Origin: Bacillus sp. Marseille-P3661
GTDB taxonomy: Bacteria > Bacillota > Bacilli > Bacillales > Bacillaceae_J
NCBI RefSeq assembly: GCF_900240995.1
Contig: NZ_LT965953.1
Span: 1,685,018-1,749,017 of the forward strand
Length of the DNA: 64,000 nucleotides
Direction: 5' to 3'
Numbering within the stretch: position 1 is the stretch's first letter; the number at the start of each line of letters is the position of its first letter. The notes beneath the pieces are model-generated. The model saw only the letters and a program-made list of their open reading frames with translations, did no database searches and was not told the origin of the DNA. Shown here piece by piece: positions 7,203 to 16,055 of the stretch. Both the position numbers and the translations under genes were made by a program.

Positions 7203-8918
7203 TTAATGAAAAGACTGCCAAAACTCTCCTTTTGTATTAATAATGTCTTTTATTTCTTTAAAAGGAATTTCGAATGAAGGAAATCCGATTGCAGGAGCAG
7301 CTCTGAAGTAAAGGTTTAGTGTATTCTCAGAAATATGGAAAGATTGATTTTCATCGATTGCGTTTTTGATATATTCTGGTGGAAATGGAGGGTCCTCCAT
7401 CATCCTCAATTGTTCTTGGAGTATATCACCTAGTACATTGACATAGTCACTATTTTCCTTGAATAAATCTTTTAATTCATAAAAATTTCCGTTCTGTAAA
7501 TTAATATGGCTATGCCTGATACTAAACATTCCGTGTGGCGTACCAAAAGGGTAATCGTAGCTCTCAGTACGGATCACTAAAAGGTTCTTTTTAAAGAAAG
7601 TAACCTCAAACTCACTGTCATAGCTGCCAGATAGTTGAACTCCGCTTGGAATATCGATAACTTGAGCAATCTCCTTTAATTTTTCATTCACTGATTCTTG
7701 GGCTACTTTATTTTCCATCCCTACGATACGCGGATAATAAACCAAATAATCCTTGTTAGGTTTATATTTAATTTCCATCACAATAACTGAACTGTGTCGT
7801 AAAGATATTGAATTTTCAAGCCAAACTATATTACCATCATAATCTAAGTAAAACAGTCTTTTATCTACATTTGCCTTAATTAATTCCTCTTCCAAGTACA
7901 AGGTTCCCGTACCTTCTACAACCGGAAGGGAAGGCTCAATGTTTCCTTGCTTGTTTATAAAAAAAGCCTCTTCTCCATTATTCGCAGATGCAAAACCTTT
8001 TTCATAATCCAACACATCATAATATTCAAAATCTGATAAAAAACGTCCATCGACAGTAGCAATTGCAAACACATTACCGAAAATAGGAAACGGAAGATCA
8101 GACTCGATTTTCTTGCCGACAGAGACTCTATCTTCTCCTAACATATGAATAAGTTCGTATTGCGGTTTGATCACAAAGGATCCACTTTTATTGATTAGTC
8201 CAGTATGCATGGTATCACTTGAGTAGACAACGGCAGCTCCATTTTCAAAAGGCTGAGCATTAGTAAACTGTGGTTGAATGACAATATTTCCATTTTCTTC
8301 TATATAGCCAACTGGACCCCCTTGCTCTTCACGGAAAGCAAGTAAACCATCTCCTCTATTCCCAACAAAGGGATAGTGGTATGTTTGAAGAATCTGACCA
8401 TGTCTGCCAATTAAGGCATATTCATTATCAGCAATCTTAACAAGTGCTTTGTCCTTACTAAAATCTTCTCCTGCTAAAAATCGTGCTGGAATTACTTCAT
8501 TTCCTTGCAGATCAAGATAACCATAAATGGATCGTCCTGTTTCGCCTATTTTACTAAATAAAGCCCGTTGATTTTCATAAGTCCCGATAAAGCGGTAAGT
8601 CTGTGAAGTCACAATGTTTCCTCTTTCATCAATGACTTTATAACCCTGAGCATCCTTTACAACAGCCCGCCCCTCAGAAAACGGTTGAATCGCCTCGTAC
8701 CGTGGTTTCAAAATAAAATGGCCTGATTTATTAATCACACCGAATTTTTTATTTTCTTTAACTACCGCAAGATCATTAGCCTGAAAATCAAGAGCAAGTT
8801 CAAACTGAGGCTGAATCATAAAATTCCCTTTACTATTAATATATCCCCATCTCTCTCCATTGACGATTCGTGAATATGCAGGATACAATGTTAAACTTTT
8901 CTTTTTTTTCTCCACCAT
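7203..8918 (-). CDS. WG-repeat protein with C-terminal RsiV-like (DUF3298) domain
   Basis: The 571-residue protein begins with about seven WG/beta-propeller-like repeats over residues 15-290, for example RWGYINSKGNFMIQPQF, KFGVINKSGHFILKPRYEA, PVGYIEENGNIVIQPQF and HTGLINKSGSFVIKPQYE. The C-terminal part (about 375-570) is related to DUF4163/DUF3298, as in the extracellular domain of RsiV: SGSYDSEFEVTFF, SFHISENTLNLYF and FPSFEIPFKEIKDII. There is no signal peptide or membrane helix, so the location is uncertain. The start is supported by GAAGGGGG before the ATG. WG-repeat proteins are common but functionally obscure; a carbohydrate- or peptide-binding role is only a guess. Confidence 0.75.
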   Translation of the reverse strand: MVEKKKKSLTLYPAYSRIVNGERWGYINSKGNFMIQPQFELALDFQANDLAVVKENKKFGVINKSGHFILKPRYEAIQPFSEGRAVVKDAQGYKVIDERGNIVTSQTYRFIGTYENQRALFSKIGETGRSIYGYLDLQGNEVIPARFLAGEDFSKDKALVKIADNEYALIGRHGQILQTYHYPFVGNRGDGLLAFREEQGGPVGYIEENGNIVIQPQFTNAQPFENGAAVVYSSDTMHTGLINKSGSFVIKPQYELIHMLGEDRVSVGKKIESDLPFPIFGNVFAIATVDGRFLSDFEYYDVLDYEKGFASANNGEEAFFINKQGNIEPSLPVVEGTGTLYLEEELIKANVDKRLFYLDYDGNIVWLENSISLRHSSVIVMEIKYKPNKDYLVYYPRIVGMENKVAQESVNEKLKEIAQVIDIPSGVQLSGSYDSEFEVTFFKKNLLVIRTESYDYPFGTPHGMFSIRHSHINLQNGNFYELKDLFKENSDYVNVLGDILQEQLRMMEDPPFPPEYIKNAIDENQSFHISENTLNLYFRAAPAIGFPSFEIPFKEIKDIINTKGEFWQSFH

Positions 8919-9080
8919 TATCCCCCTTCATTCCATTATGTAATTAGGATATGAAGAGAAAGCTGGAATTGGTGCTTGACTCACACTATACCCGACGACG
9001 TAACAAGTGTTAATAAACTATTAATTAAGAGACTATCTTTTACCTGTAAAATAATTGTTAATAAACCAGTTAGAACAAAG

Positions 9081-9125
9081 TAAACCTAAAAACACCCTAC
9101 TATCCGCGAGGTGTATTTAGGTTTA
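9081..9125 (-). terminator. Terminator of the YeiH-type gene
   Basis: A 16-bp stem (TAAACCTAAAAACACC with GGTGTATTTAGGTTTA, one mismatch) has a 13-nt loop. It lies just downstream of the stop of the minus-strand transporter gene. Confidence 0.7.
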
Positions 9126-9146
9126 CTTGTTGTTTACTTTTAGATG

Positions 9147-10208
9147 CTAGTAGGTTAGATAAATAATTGCAATACTTACTACTGCTACTAGAACAGATGC
9201 AAATAATCCTGTATAAATCGGCGCCATTCCTAAGTGCCTAATTTTTTTAATATCTGCACTAAGCCCGACACTAACCATGGCCATTAGGATCATAAACTTA
9301 GAGATAACTGTAATGACTTCTACCGTACTAGCACTAAAAAAACCGACTGTATTAAGCAAAGACATTCCCAAAAATCCGAATAAAAACATAGGAAACACTT
9401 TGTGAAGTTTAATTTTTGAACCTTCATTTATATCTTTATTATTTTTGATACTTACCCATACACCAATAATTATTGCTAATGGAACTAAAAATAGTGTACG
9501 AGTTAATTTTACAACTGTTGCAACCTCCCCTGCCTCGTTACTATAAGCGAATGCTGCAGCTACAACAGAAGACGTATCATGAATAGCCGCTCCCGCCCAC
9601 ATTCCGAATATTTCATTCGGCATTCCGACTAGTGCTCCTATTAATGGATACGCGATTACTGCAATAACGTTAAAAATAAAAATCGTTGTAATGGCATAAG
9701 CTGTTTCTTCTTCCTTCGCTTTCATTATGGGTGATATAGTTGCAATAGCTGTGGCTCCACAAATAGCAGTCCCCACACCAATGAGTGGAGAAATATTTCC
9801 TGATAACCCAAGTCGCTTTCCTACAAAACTAGTTAATAAAATTCCTAAAATGACTGTAATTACAATTGGAATTAAAGAAGAACCTCCAATAATTAATACC
9901 TGATATAAATTAAGACTTGAACCTAACAAAACAATTGCATATTTTAAAACTTTTTTTAAAGAATATTGAATGCCCGCATCAAATATCACGGGTATCGTTA
10001 AAAAATTCCTCATAAGTACTCCTAGCAAAATAGCCATTACCGTTGATCCAATTAGTGGTAACTCCTTCCCAACAGTGTGTGCGATATAGGCTAAGACAAA
10101 TACAAGGAGAATCCCAGATAAATACTTCCCAAATTTCAATTTTTTTAAAACCTCCACCTTACCTAACCTAGAAACCATTTTTATATGCTGTGATTGTATA
10201 TCAGCCAT
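9147..10208 (-). CDS. YeiH-family (UPF0324) putative sulfate/sulfur-anion exporter
   Basis: The 353-residue integral membrane protein has about ten helices and matches the conserved YeiH/UPF0324 family. Diagnostic stretches are LLGSSLNLYQVLIIGGSSL, GVGTAICGATAIATISPIMK, GMWAGAAIHDTSSVVAAAF and LMAMVSVGLSADIKKI. Members are annotated as putative sulfate exporters, but transport has rarely been shown. I place the start at 10208, where CAGGAGG lies 5 nt upstream of the ATG; the longer frame (to 10244) reads through this site. It lies alone, back to back with guaD, and the gap contains a copy of the dispersed repeat (about 10354-10368). Confidence 0.8.
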   Translation of the reverse strand: MADIQSQHIKMVSRLGKVEVLKKLKFGKYLSGILLVFVLAYIAHTVGKELPLIGSTVMAILLGVLMRNFLTIPVIFDAGIQYSLKKVLKYAIVLLGSSLNLYQVLIIGGSSLIPIVITVILGILLTSFVGKRLGLSGNISPLIGVGTAICGATAIATISPIMKAKEEETAYAITTIFIFNVIAVIAYPLIGALVGMPNEIFGMWAGAAIHDTSSVVAAAFAYSNEAGEVATVVKLTRTLFLVPLAIIIGVWVSIKNNKDINEGSKIKLHKVFPMFLFGFLGMSLLNTVGFFSASTVEVITVISKFMILMAMVSVGLSADIKKIRHLGMAPIYTGLFASVLVAVVSIAIIYLTY

Positions 10209-10354
10209 TATAGCCTCCTGTACCTTTCCAATTAATTCTACCATCAGTATGGGCTTTTTATCCAGAAATGGATTAATAATCTTTTACTTTTCCTTTTGAA
10301 ACTGGAGGGTCAGGTTTACTAGTATTAACTCGTTAGAAGTTAATTAACCCACGT

Positions 10355-10370
10355 TACCTGTCCCCCTGGT
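10355..10370. repeat. Copy of the dispersed CCTGTCCCC motif
   Basis: TACCTGTCCCCCTGGTCA lies in the yeiH-guaD gap and matches the motif found at 33873, 34143, 42439, 52970 and other intergenic sites. No stem partner is visible here. Confidence 0.55.
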
Positions 10371-10434
10371 CAGAGTATTGCATTTTCTTTTTCGAGCAGG
10401 AATATACTTTATTATTTAAAAAGGAGGGAATTCA

Positions 10435-10905
10435 TTGCCAAACGATTTGTTTATGAAAAAAGCAATTGATATGGCTTATGAAAATGTAAGAAACAATACA
10501 GGAGGCCCGTTTGGTGCTTTAGTAGTCAAAGATGGGGAAATTATTGGTGAAGGGAAAAATCAAGTAACAGAAACTAATGACCCCACAGCACATGCTGAAA
10601 TCCAAGCCATTAGAGCTGCATGTGAGTATTTAAAGGATTTCCAATTAACTGGTTGTGAAATTTATACGAGTTGCGAGCCTTGTCCAATGTGTATAGGCGC
10701 TATTTATTGGGCAAGACCTAAAGCTGTGTATTTTGCATGTACCAAAGAAGATGCTGCATCAATCGGTTTTGATGACCATTTTATTTATGAGGAAATTGCA
10801 TTACCTATAATAAAACGAAAAATTAAGATGGAACAATACATGGTAAATAACTATGACTTACCCTTTAAAGAATGGAAAGAATCGAAGTTTAAGAGAGAGT
10901 ATTAA
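10435..10905 (+). CDS. guaD: Guanine deaminase
   Basis: The 156-residue cytidine-deaminase-fold enzyme hydrolyses guanine to xanthine and ammonia in purine salvage. Zinc ligands are His53 (TAHAEIQAIR, with catalytic Glu55) and Cys83/Cys86 (SCEPCPMCIGAIYWAR). Length and the C-terminal region (GFDDHFIYEEIALP, then a KREY end) correspond closely to B. subtilis GuaD. The start codon is TTG at 10435, preceded by AAAGGAGGG. It is a single-gene transcript with a clear terminator some 230 bp downstream; between lies a short fragment without a credible gene. No purine-box or riboswitch was recognised upstream. Confidence 0.9.
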   Translation: MPNDLFMKKAIDMAYENVRNNTGGPFGALVVKDGEIIGEGKNQVTETNDPTAHAEIQAIRAACEYLKDFQLTGCEIYTSCEPCPMCIGAIYWARPKAVYFACTKEDAASIGFDDHFIYEEIALPIIKRKIKMEQYMVNNYDLPFKEWKESKFKREY

Positions 10906-11137
10906 TAAATCTTGAATGAATCCCACTTCTTACTGAAAAAAATATCTACGAACCTCTATTTATATACTGCGTTTATACCTCTATTTGAAAGACACAAATT
11001 TGGAAACAAACAGGAAAGCTTTAATGGCCCGCTTATTAAATGTCATCGCTCAATCATGGTCGTACGAAAGAGGAAAGTTCCAATAGCACTATTGAGATAA
11101 TTGTGCATTAACCATTATTATTACTCCCAACAAACTT

Positions 11138-11188
11138 AAATCACCAATCGTTCGTTTTCTGGACAATTGGTGATTTGTTATTTTTTTT
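11138..11188 (+). terminator. Rho-independent terminator downstream of guaD
   Basis: An 11-bp stem AAATCACCAAT / ATTGGTGATTT is followed by a T-run (11179-11188). Confidence 0.85.
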
Positions 11189-11265
11189 AGAGTATCTGTA
11201 GTTTTAATTATAGTAGAAACTAGACTCACACTGAGTGTTCTCTTTTAATCATTTTACAGAGCTAT

Positions 11266-12180
11266 TTACTTATAAACTGGTATATTTGCTTCAATCTCAT
11301 TCATCTTAAGAGTATACTTCATAAATTTTTTTGTAGCAGCAGTAAGAGATTTTCCTTTTTTGGTTGTCAAGCAGATTTCCCATGTAAAGTTTTCATCTTT
11401 AAATCTTACTACATTTACATTAGGAATCTGATTAGAAACCGACTCTACACTTACCCCCACCCCACAATTAGCGATACTTAGATTATGAACTAAAATTAGT
11501 TCCATTGTTGAAAGGTCTATATTAGGCTCAAAACCAGCTTTTCTACAACGACTAATAAAATTATGATAGGTCTTAAAGTTTTCGTTTACAATAATGATCT
11601 TTTCATTCTTGATTTCACCAAAATCAACAAAAGCCTTTTCTGATAAAGGATTCTTTTTATTAACCAATAAGCATACTTTTTCACTTTTAATTACTGAATA
11701 ATCCATGTCTATACTATCTATTGGCGAAATAGTAAAACCAATATCTGCTTTTTCATTACGTATCGTTTCCTCACAATCATAATCGGGATATTCTTTTATA
11801 TTTAATTGGATATTCGGATATTTATCGCGAAAAGTTGTTACGAAGTTAGTTGGAAGAGCATTTAGTACACCAAACGCAAATGCCACATTAATTATACTAT
11901 TATTAGAACCTTTTAATTTATCCATTTCATCCATTAGTATATTAGACTCTTTTAGTATATTTTGTGATTTACTCCTTAGGCATTCGCCATACTCAGTTAA
12001 TAGTATCCCTGCTTTTGTTCTGTAAAATAAAGGAACCTCCAATTCTTCTTCAAGTACTTTGATAGCCTTACTTAACCCCTGTTGCGTAATATAGAGATGT
12101 TGGGCTGCCTTCGAAAAACTTTTGCTTTCACATATTTGAAGGAAATACTTAATTTGTTTAATATCCAATCCTCTCACCAC
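11266..12180 (-). CDS. LysR-family transcriptional regulator
   Basis: The 304-residue protein has a typical LysR N-terminal winged helix-turn-helix (residues about 4-63: QIKYFLQICESKSFSKAAQH, LYITQQGLSKAIKVLEEELE, VPLFYRTKAGILLTEYGE) and a C-terminal periplasmic-binding-like effector domain. It is divergently transcribed from the SDR gene at 12354 with a 173-bp gap that contains a dyad at 12211-12232, the usual LysR layout. It therefore probably controls itself and the SDR. The effector is unknown. Confidence 0.85.
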   Translation of the reverse strand: MVRGLDIKQIKYFLQICESKSFSKAAQHLYITQQGLSKAIKVLEEELEVPLFYRTKAGILLTEYGECLRSKSQNILKESNILMDEMDKLKGSNNSIINVAFAFGVLNALPTNFVTTFRDKYPNIQLNIKEYPDYDCEETIRNEKADIGFTISPIDSIDMDYSVIKSEKVCLLVNKKNPLSEKAFVDFGEIKNEKIIIVNENFKTYHNFISRCRKAGFEPNIDLSTMELILVHNLSIANCGVGVSVESVSNQIPNVNVVRFKDENFTWEICLTTKKGKSLTAATKKFMKYTLKMNEIEANIPVYK

Positions 12181-12210
12181 CTAATATAAATCTTGACTTC
12201 TATATTTCTT

Positions 12211-12232
12211 ATAGTTGTTGATCTACAACTAT
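12211..12232. promoter_or_regulatory. Candidate LysR-type binding dyad
   Basis: ATAGTTGT and ACAACTAT form a perfect inverted repeat separated by 6 bp, in the gap between the divergent LysR and SDR genes. It fits the T-N11-A style of LysR sites. Confidence 0.6.
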
Positions 12233-12353
12233 TCTCTGTTTTTATACAAATTAGACTCTATATATAATAGAAAGTAAGAAATATTATAAAACATTATTTA
12301 ATAGACACATGACTACAATTTACTTCACTACGTATTTGAATGGAGGGAACGAA

Positions 12354-13154
12354 ATGATAACTTCAATGAAAGATGCATTTAGTGTAAAAGGGTTAAATGT
12401 CTTAATTACTGGTGGTAACCAAGGTATTGGCTTGGGTATTGCTGATGCCTTTTGTCAATGTGGCGCAAACGTCGCCATTATGGCTAGAAATGCTGAAAAA
12501 GGTGAAAAAGTGGCCACAGAACTCAACGAAAAATATAATACTAAAGTTGGATTCTACCAAGGTGATATTGTAAAAAAAGGTGACCCAGAAAGAGTGGTAG
12601 CCGAAATAATTAATGATTTCGGCAGAATTGATGTTCTTGTAAATAATGCCGGTATTGCAAGATTTTTTGAAGCTATGAATGCAGATGAAAATGATTTTCA
12701 AGATTGGCATGATGTAATAAACGTTGATTTAACCGGACCTTTTATCATGTCTGTTTTAGTTAGTAAACATATGAAAGAACAAGGTTGGGGCAGCATTATT
12801 AACATAACCTCAAATGCCGCGGAAATTGTAAATCTACCTCAAAAAATGGTTTCGTACAGTGCAGCAAAAGCTGGGGCTAATAGAATGACGAAAATGTTAG
12901 CACATGAATGGGCCCCATATAAGATTCGTATGAACGCTATTGCACCAGGATATACAGAAAGTGACCTTACTCCACCTATCGATGGCGATGAGTTACAAAA
13001 TCTTATCAATTACTGGACAGAGCGTACACCAACAGGACGTTGGGGAAAACCAATTGAAATTGGCGCAATGGCTGTATATCTTGCATCCGAAGCTAGTGAA
13101 CAAATAACCGGTGCAGTATTTACTATTGATGGCGGTTATTCCTTAGCAAACTAA
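12354..13154 (+). CDS. Short-chain dehydrogenase/reductase (SDR), LysR-linked
   Basis: The 266-residue classical SDR shows the NAD(P)-binding motif TGGNQGIGLGIA, the structural NNAG (VLVNNAGIARF), and the catalytic Ser..Tyr-x-x-x-Lys (ITSNAAEIVN then VSYSAAKAGANR). The C-terminal IDGGYSLAN ending resembles sorbitol/gluconate-type and KduD-like SDRs of carbohydrate metabolism. The start at 12354 follows GGAGGG with good spacing; a longer frame from 12309 is less likely. It is divergent from a LysR gene and ends at a hairpin, so it is a one-gene unit. Substrate unknown. Confidence 0.85.
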   Translation: MITSMKDAFSVKGLNVLITGGNQGIGLGIADAFCQCGANVAIMARNAEKGEKVATELNEKYNTKVGFYQGDIVKKGDPERVVAEIINDFGRIDVLVNNAGIARFFEAMNADENDFQDWHDVINVDLTGPFIMSVLVSKHMKEQGWGSIINITSNAAEIVNLPQKMVSYSAAKAGANRMTKMLAHEWAPYKIRMNAIAPGYTESDLTPPIDGDELQNLINYWTERTPTGRWGKPIEIGAMAVYLASEASEQITGAVFTIDGGYSLAN

Positions 13155-13201
13155 GGATAAGTTGCCAGATCAATTAACTATGACGGTGTATTTGGAAAAG
13201 C

Positions 13202-13247
13202 AATGTCTGTGGTTAAAATTATTCCTCAACATCACAGACATTTTCTT
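13202..13247 (+). terminator. Terminator of the SDR gene
   Basis: A stem AATGTCTGTG / CACAGACATT is followed by TTCTTTCC. It lies about 50 bp after the SDR stop and well before the repeat array. Confidence 0.75.
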
Positions 13248-13375
13248 TCCATTTACACCATACTTTCCAAACTGCAGAAAACCCATCGACTATCACTTTA
13301 TTAGAAATACCGTTAAATCCCCATCAGTTTATCTACCACGATTTGCTTTGTTAATACCGTTACTTAAGCCTAAAA

Positions 13376-14998
13376 CTGTCGGAATCAAAGACTGATTCTG
13401 ACTGGAAACTCAAAATTTAGCCTATTCCTGTCAGAATCAAACTCTGATTCTGACTCAAACCCAAACTTAAACCAAATCCTGTCAGAATCTACCTCTGACT
13501 CTGACTCAAATCTCATACTCTAGCTTATTCCTGTCAGAATCCAACCATGATTCTGACTCAAAACCCAAACTTAAACCAAATCCTGTCAGAATCTACCCCT
13601 GACTCTGACTCAAATCTCATACTCTAGCTTATTCCTGTCAGAATCCATACATGATTCTGACTCAAAATCTCATACTCCAGCCTATTCCTGTCAGAATTTA
13701 CCCATAATTCTGACTCAAATCTCAAACTTAAACCAAATCCTGTCAGAATCAACCCCTGATTCTGACTCAAATCTCAAACTTAAACCCAAACCTGTCAGAA
13801 TCAACCTCTGATTCTGACTCAAACCCAAACTTAAACCAAATCCTGTCAGAATTCACCCCTGATTCTGACTCAAAACTGAAACTCTAGCCTATTCCTGTCA
13901 GATTTTACCCATAATTCTGACTCAAATCTCAAACTTAAACCAAATCCTGTCAGAATCAACCCCTGATTCTGACTCAAATCTCAAACTTAAACCCAAACCT
14001 GTCAGAATCAACCTCTGATTCTGACTCAAACCCAAACTTAAACCAAATCCTGTCAGAATCAACCCCTGATTCTGACTCAAATCTCAAACTTAAACCCAAA
14101 CCTGTCAGAATCAACCTCTGATTCTGACTCAAACCCAAACTTAAACCAAATCCTGTCAGAATCAACCCCTGATTCTGACTCAAATCTCAAACTTAAACCC
14201 AAACCTGTCAGAATCAACCTCTGATTCTGACTCAAACCCAAACTTAAACCAAATCCTGTCAGAATCAACCCCTGATTCTGACTCAAATCTCAAACTTAAA
14301 CCAAAACCTGTCAGAATCAACCTCTGATTCTGACTCAAACCCAAACTTAAACCAAATCCTGTCAGAATCAACCCCTGATTCTGACTCAAATCTCAAACTT
14401 AAACCCAAACCTGTCAGAATCAACCTCTGATTCTGACTCAAACCCAAACTTAAACCAAATCCTGTCAGAATTCACCCCTGATTCTGACTCAAAACTGAAA
14501 CTCTAGCCTATTCCTGTCAGAATCCAACCATGATTCTGACTCAAATCTCAAACTTAAACCAAATCCTGTCAGAATCCAACCATGATTCTGACTCAAATCT
14601 CAAACTTAAACCAAATCCTGTCAGAATCCAACCATGATTCTGACTCAAATCTCAAACTTCAGCCCAATTCTGTCAGAATCCATTCCCGATTCTGACTCAA
14701 AACCCAAACTTAAACCAAATCCTGTCAGAATCAACCCCTGATTCTGACTCAAAACCCAAACTTAAACCAAATCCTGTCAGAATCAACCCCTTATTCTGAC
14801 TCAAAACCCAAACTTAAACCAAATCCTGTCAGAATCAACCCCTTATTCTGACTCAAAACCCAAACTTAAACCAAATCCTGTCAGAATCAACCCCTGATTC
14901 TGACTCAAAACTGAAACTCAAGCCTATTCCTGTCAGAATCCAACCATGATTCTGACTCAAAACCCAAACTCAAAATTCAAACTTCAGCCCATTTCTGT
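13376..14998. repeat. Tandem array of about 30 units of 52 bp, each with an inverted repeat
   Basis: About 1.6 kb is filled by 30 clear units plus degenerate units at each end (13376 and 14993). Each unit has GTCAGAATC, a 7-nt loop (usually AACCCCT, AACCTCT or CAACCAT), GATTCTGAC, then about 27 bp beginning TCAAA and ending in CCT. Unit starts (the G of GTCAGA) fall at 13430, 13481, 13533, 13585, 13637, 13690, 13742, 13794, 13845, 13897, 13949, 14001, 14052, 14104, 14155, 14207, 14258, 14310, 14361, 14413, 14464, 14516, 14568, 14620, 14672, 14724, 14776, 14828, 14880 and 14932. Intervals are 52 bp (21 times), 51 (7) and 53 (once). From 13949 to 14464 a two-unit, 103-bp block repeats almost perfectly five times. 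The array lies between the 3' ends of two convergent genes and has no convincing coding content. Function unknown. Confidence 0.95.
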
Positions 14999-15100
14999 CC
15001 TAGCAAAGTCCACAATCCCTGTTGTAAAGTGCCGATCTAGATCATTTTTATAAAGGTGCCCATATTTATGGAACACCATCATTTTGACCGAATGCTATCA

Positions 15101-16051
15101 TTAATGTGCGGCTGCTAATACTTGTTTTTTACTACGAGAATAAAAATCCCAGCCAATTACAAATACTAATAGCGCGCCTAGAATGAACGTTTGATAGAAT
15201 GAATGAACATTTAATAAGCCAAGTAGATTATCAAGTATTCCTAAAATAAACAGACCCATTAATGTTTTCGGAATACTACCTTCTCCCCCTGCTAAACTAG
15301 TACCTCCAATAACAACAGCCGAGATAACGGTTAATGCTGCATCACTTCCAACAAATGGAGACGCTGAATTTAACATGCCCGTTAATAAAATTCCTGCAAG
15401 TGTTGCAGCCACACTGGAAATTACAAATACACTAATTTTATAAAATCTTACTGAAATTCCGGTAAGTCTTGCTACCTGTTCATCTCCACCAACTGCGTAT
15501 ATATTGCGACCATATTTCGTTTTTCGTAAGATATAATCTGCTATTACTGAAAGAACAATTAGCATGACAATCAAATTCGGGATACTTAAGAATGTGCCTG
15601 CACTAATATAATTTAATATTGGATCTTGTGCACTTGCCGGACGTCCATCTGAAACCGATAAAGCAAGACCGTTATAAAAAAACATCGCACACAAGGTAAC
15701 AACAAATGAATTTAATCCTAGGAAAGCTATTAAAAATCCTGTAATTAACCCAATAACTACACCTAATAGAAGTGTTAATATGATGGCTAGGATGGTCCCA
15801 GTATGAGGAATCAATTTAACCATGAAAATACCTGAAAACGCCATTACAGCACCAATTGAAAGGTCAAATTCTTTATTTAATACTACATAAGTCATAGCTA
15901 AAGCCATGATTCCAAAGATACTAAGCTGTGTAACTAAGTAAGTTAAATTTTGTACCTTCAAAAAATAAGGAGAACTTACTGAAGCGAAAATGACCATTCC
16001 TATTAAAATTACTAACACCTTTTGGCTATAAATAGTTTTTAAGATGGACAT
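15101..16051 (-). CDS. Ribose-type sugar ABC transporter permease (second permease)
   Basis: The 316-residue protein is a BPD_transp_2 (RbsC/XylH-type) permease with about ten hydrophobic helices. Family blocks are MALAMTYVVLNKEFDLSIGA, the coupling-region block RNIYAVGGDEQVARLTGISV and VISAVVIGGTSLAGGEGSI. It forms the membrane channel together with the adjacent permease and the double ATPase. It is the last gene of the ABC set and starts 5 bp after the preceding permease stop. Its 3' end faces the hairpin array. Confidence 0.9.
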   Translation of the reverse strand: MSILKTIYSQKVLVILIGMVIFASVSSPYFLKVQNLTYLVTQLSIFGIMALAMTYVVLNKEFDLSIGAVMAFSGIFMVKLIPHTGTILAIILTLLLGVVIGLITGFLIAFLGLNSFVVTLCAMFFYNGLALSVSDGRPASAQDPILNYISAGTFLSIPNLIVMLIVLSVIADYILRKTKYGRNIYAVGGDEQVARLTGISVRFYKISVFVISSVAATLAGILLTGMLNSASPFVGSDAALTVISAVVIGGTSLAGGEGSIPKTLMGLFILGILDNLLGLLNVHSFYQTFILGALLVFVIGWDFYSRSKKQVLAAAH

Positions 16052-16055
16052 TTTC

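Noticed and set aside
10912-11100. Possible small gene after guaD
   Set aside because: There is no ribosome binding site and the frame overlaps guaD's trailer. A protein-like fragment (KALMARLLNVIAQSWSYERG) lies in another frame without a start, so at best it is an eroded remnant.
13162-13395. 77-codon frame after the SDR gene
   Set aside because: It contains the SDR terminator and runs into the first array unit; no ribosome binding site.
13974-14389. Three nearly identical 69-codon minus-strand frames inside the array
   Set aside because: They repeat every 103 bp, which is not a multiple of three, have no ribosome binding site and simply reflect the repeat sequence.
13376-14998. CRISPR array (25-bp partly palindromic repeat, about 27-bp spacer, 30 units)
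   Set aside because: The would-be spacers are themselves repeated and nearly identical, whole 103-bp blocks are duplicated, and no cas gene is near.
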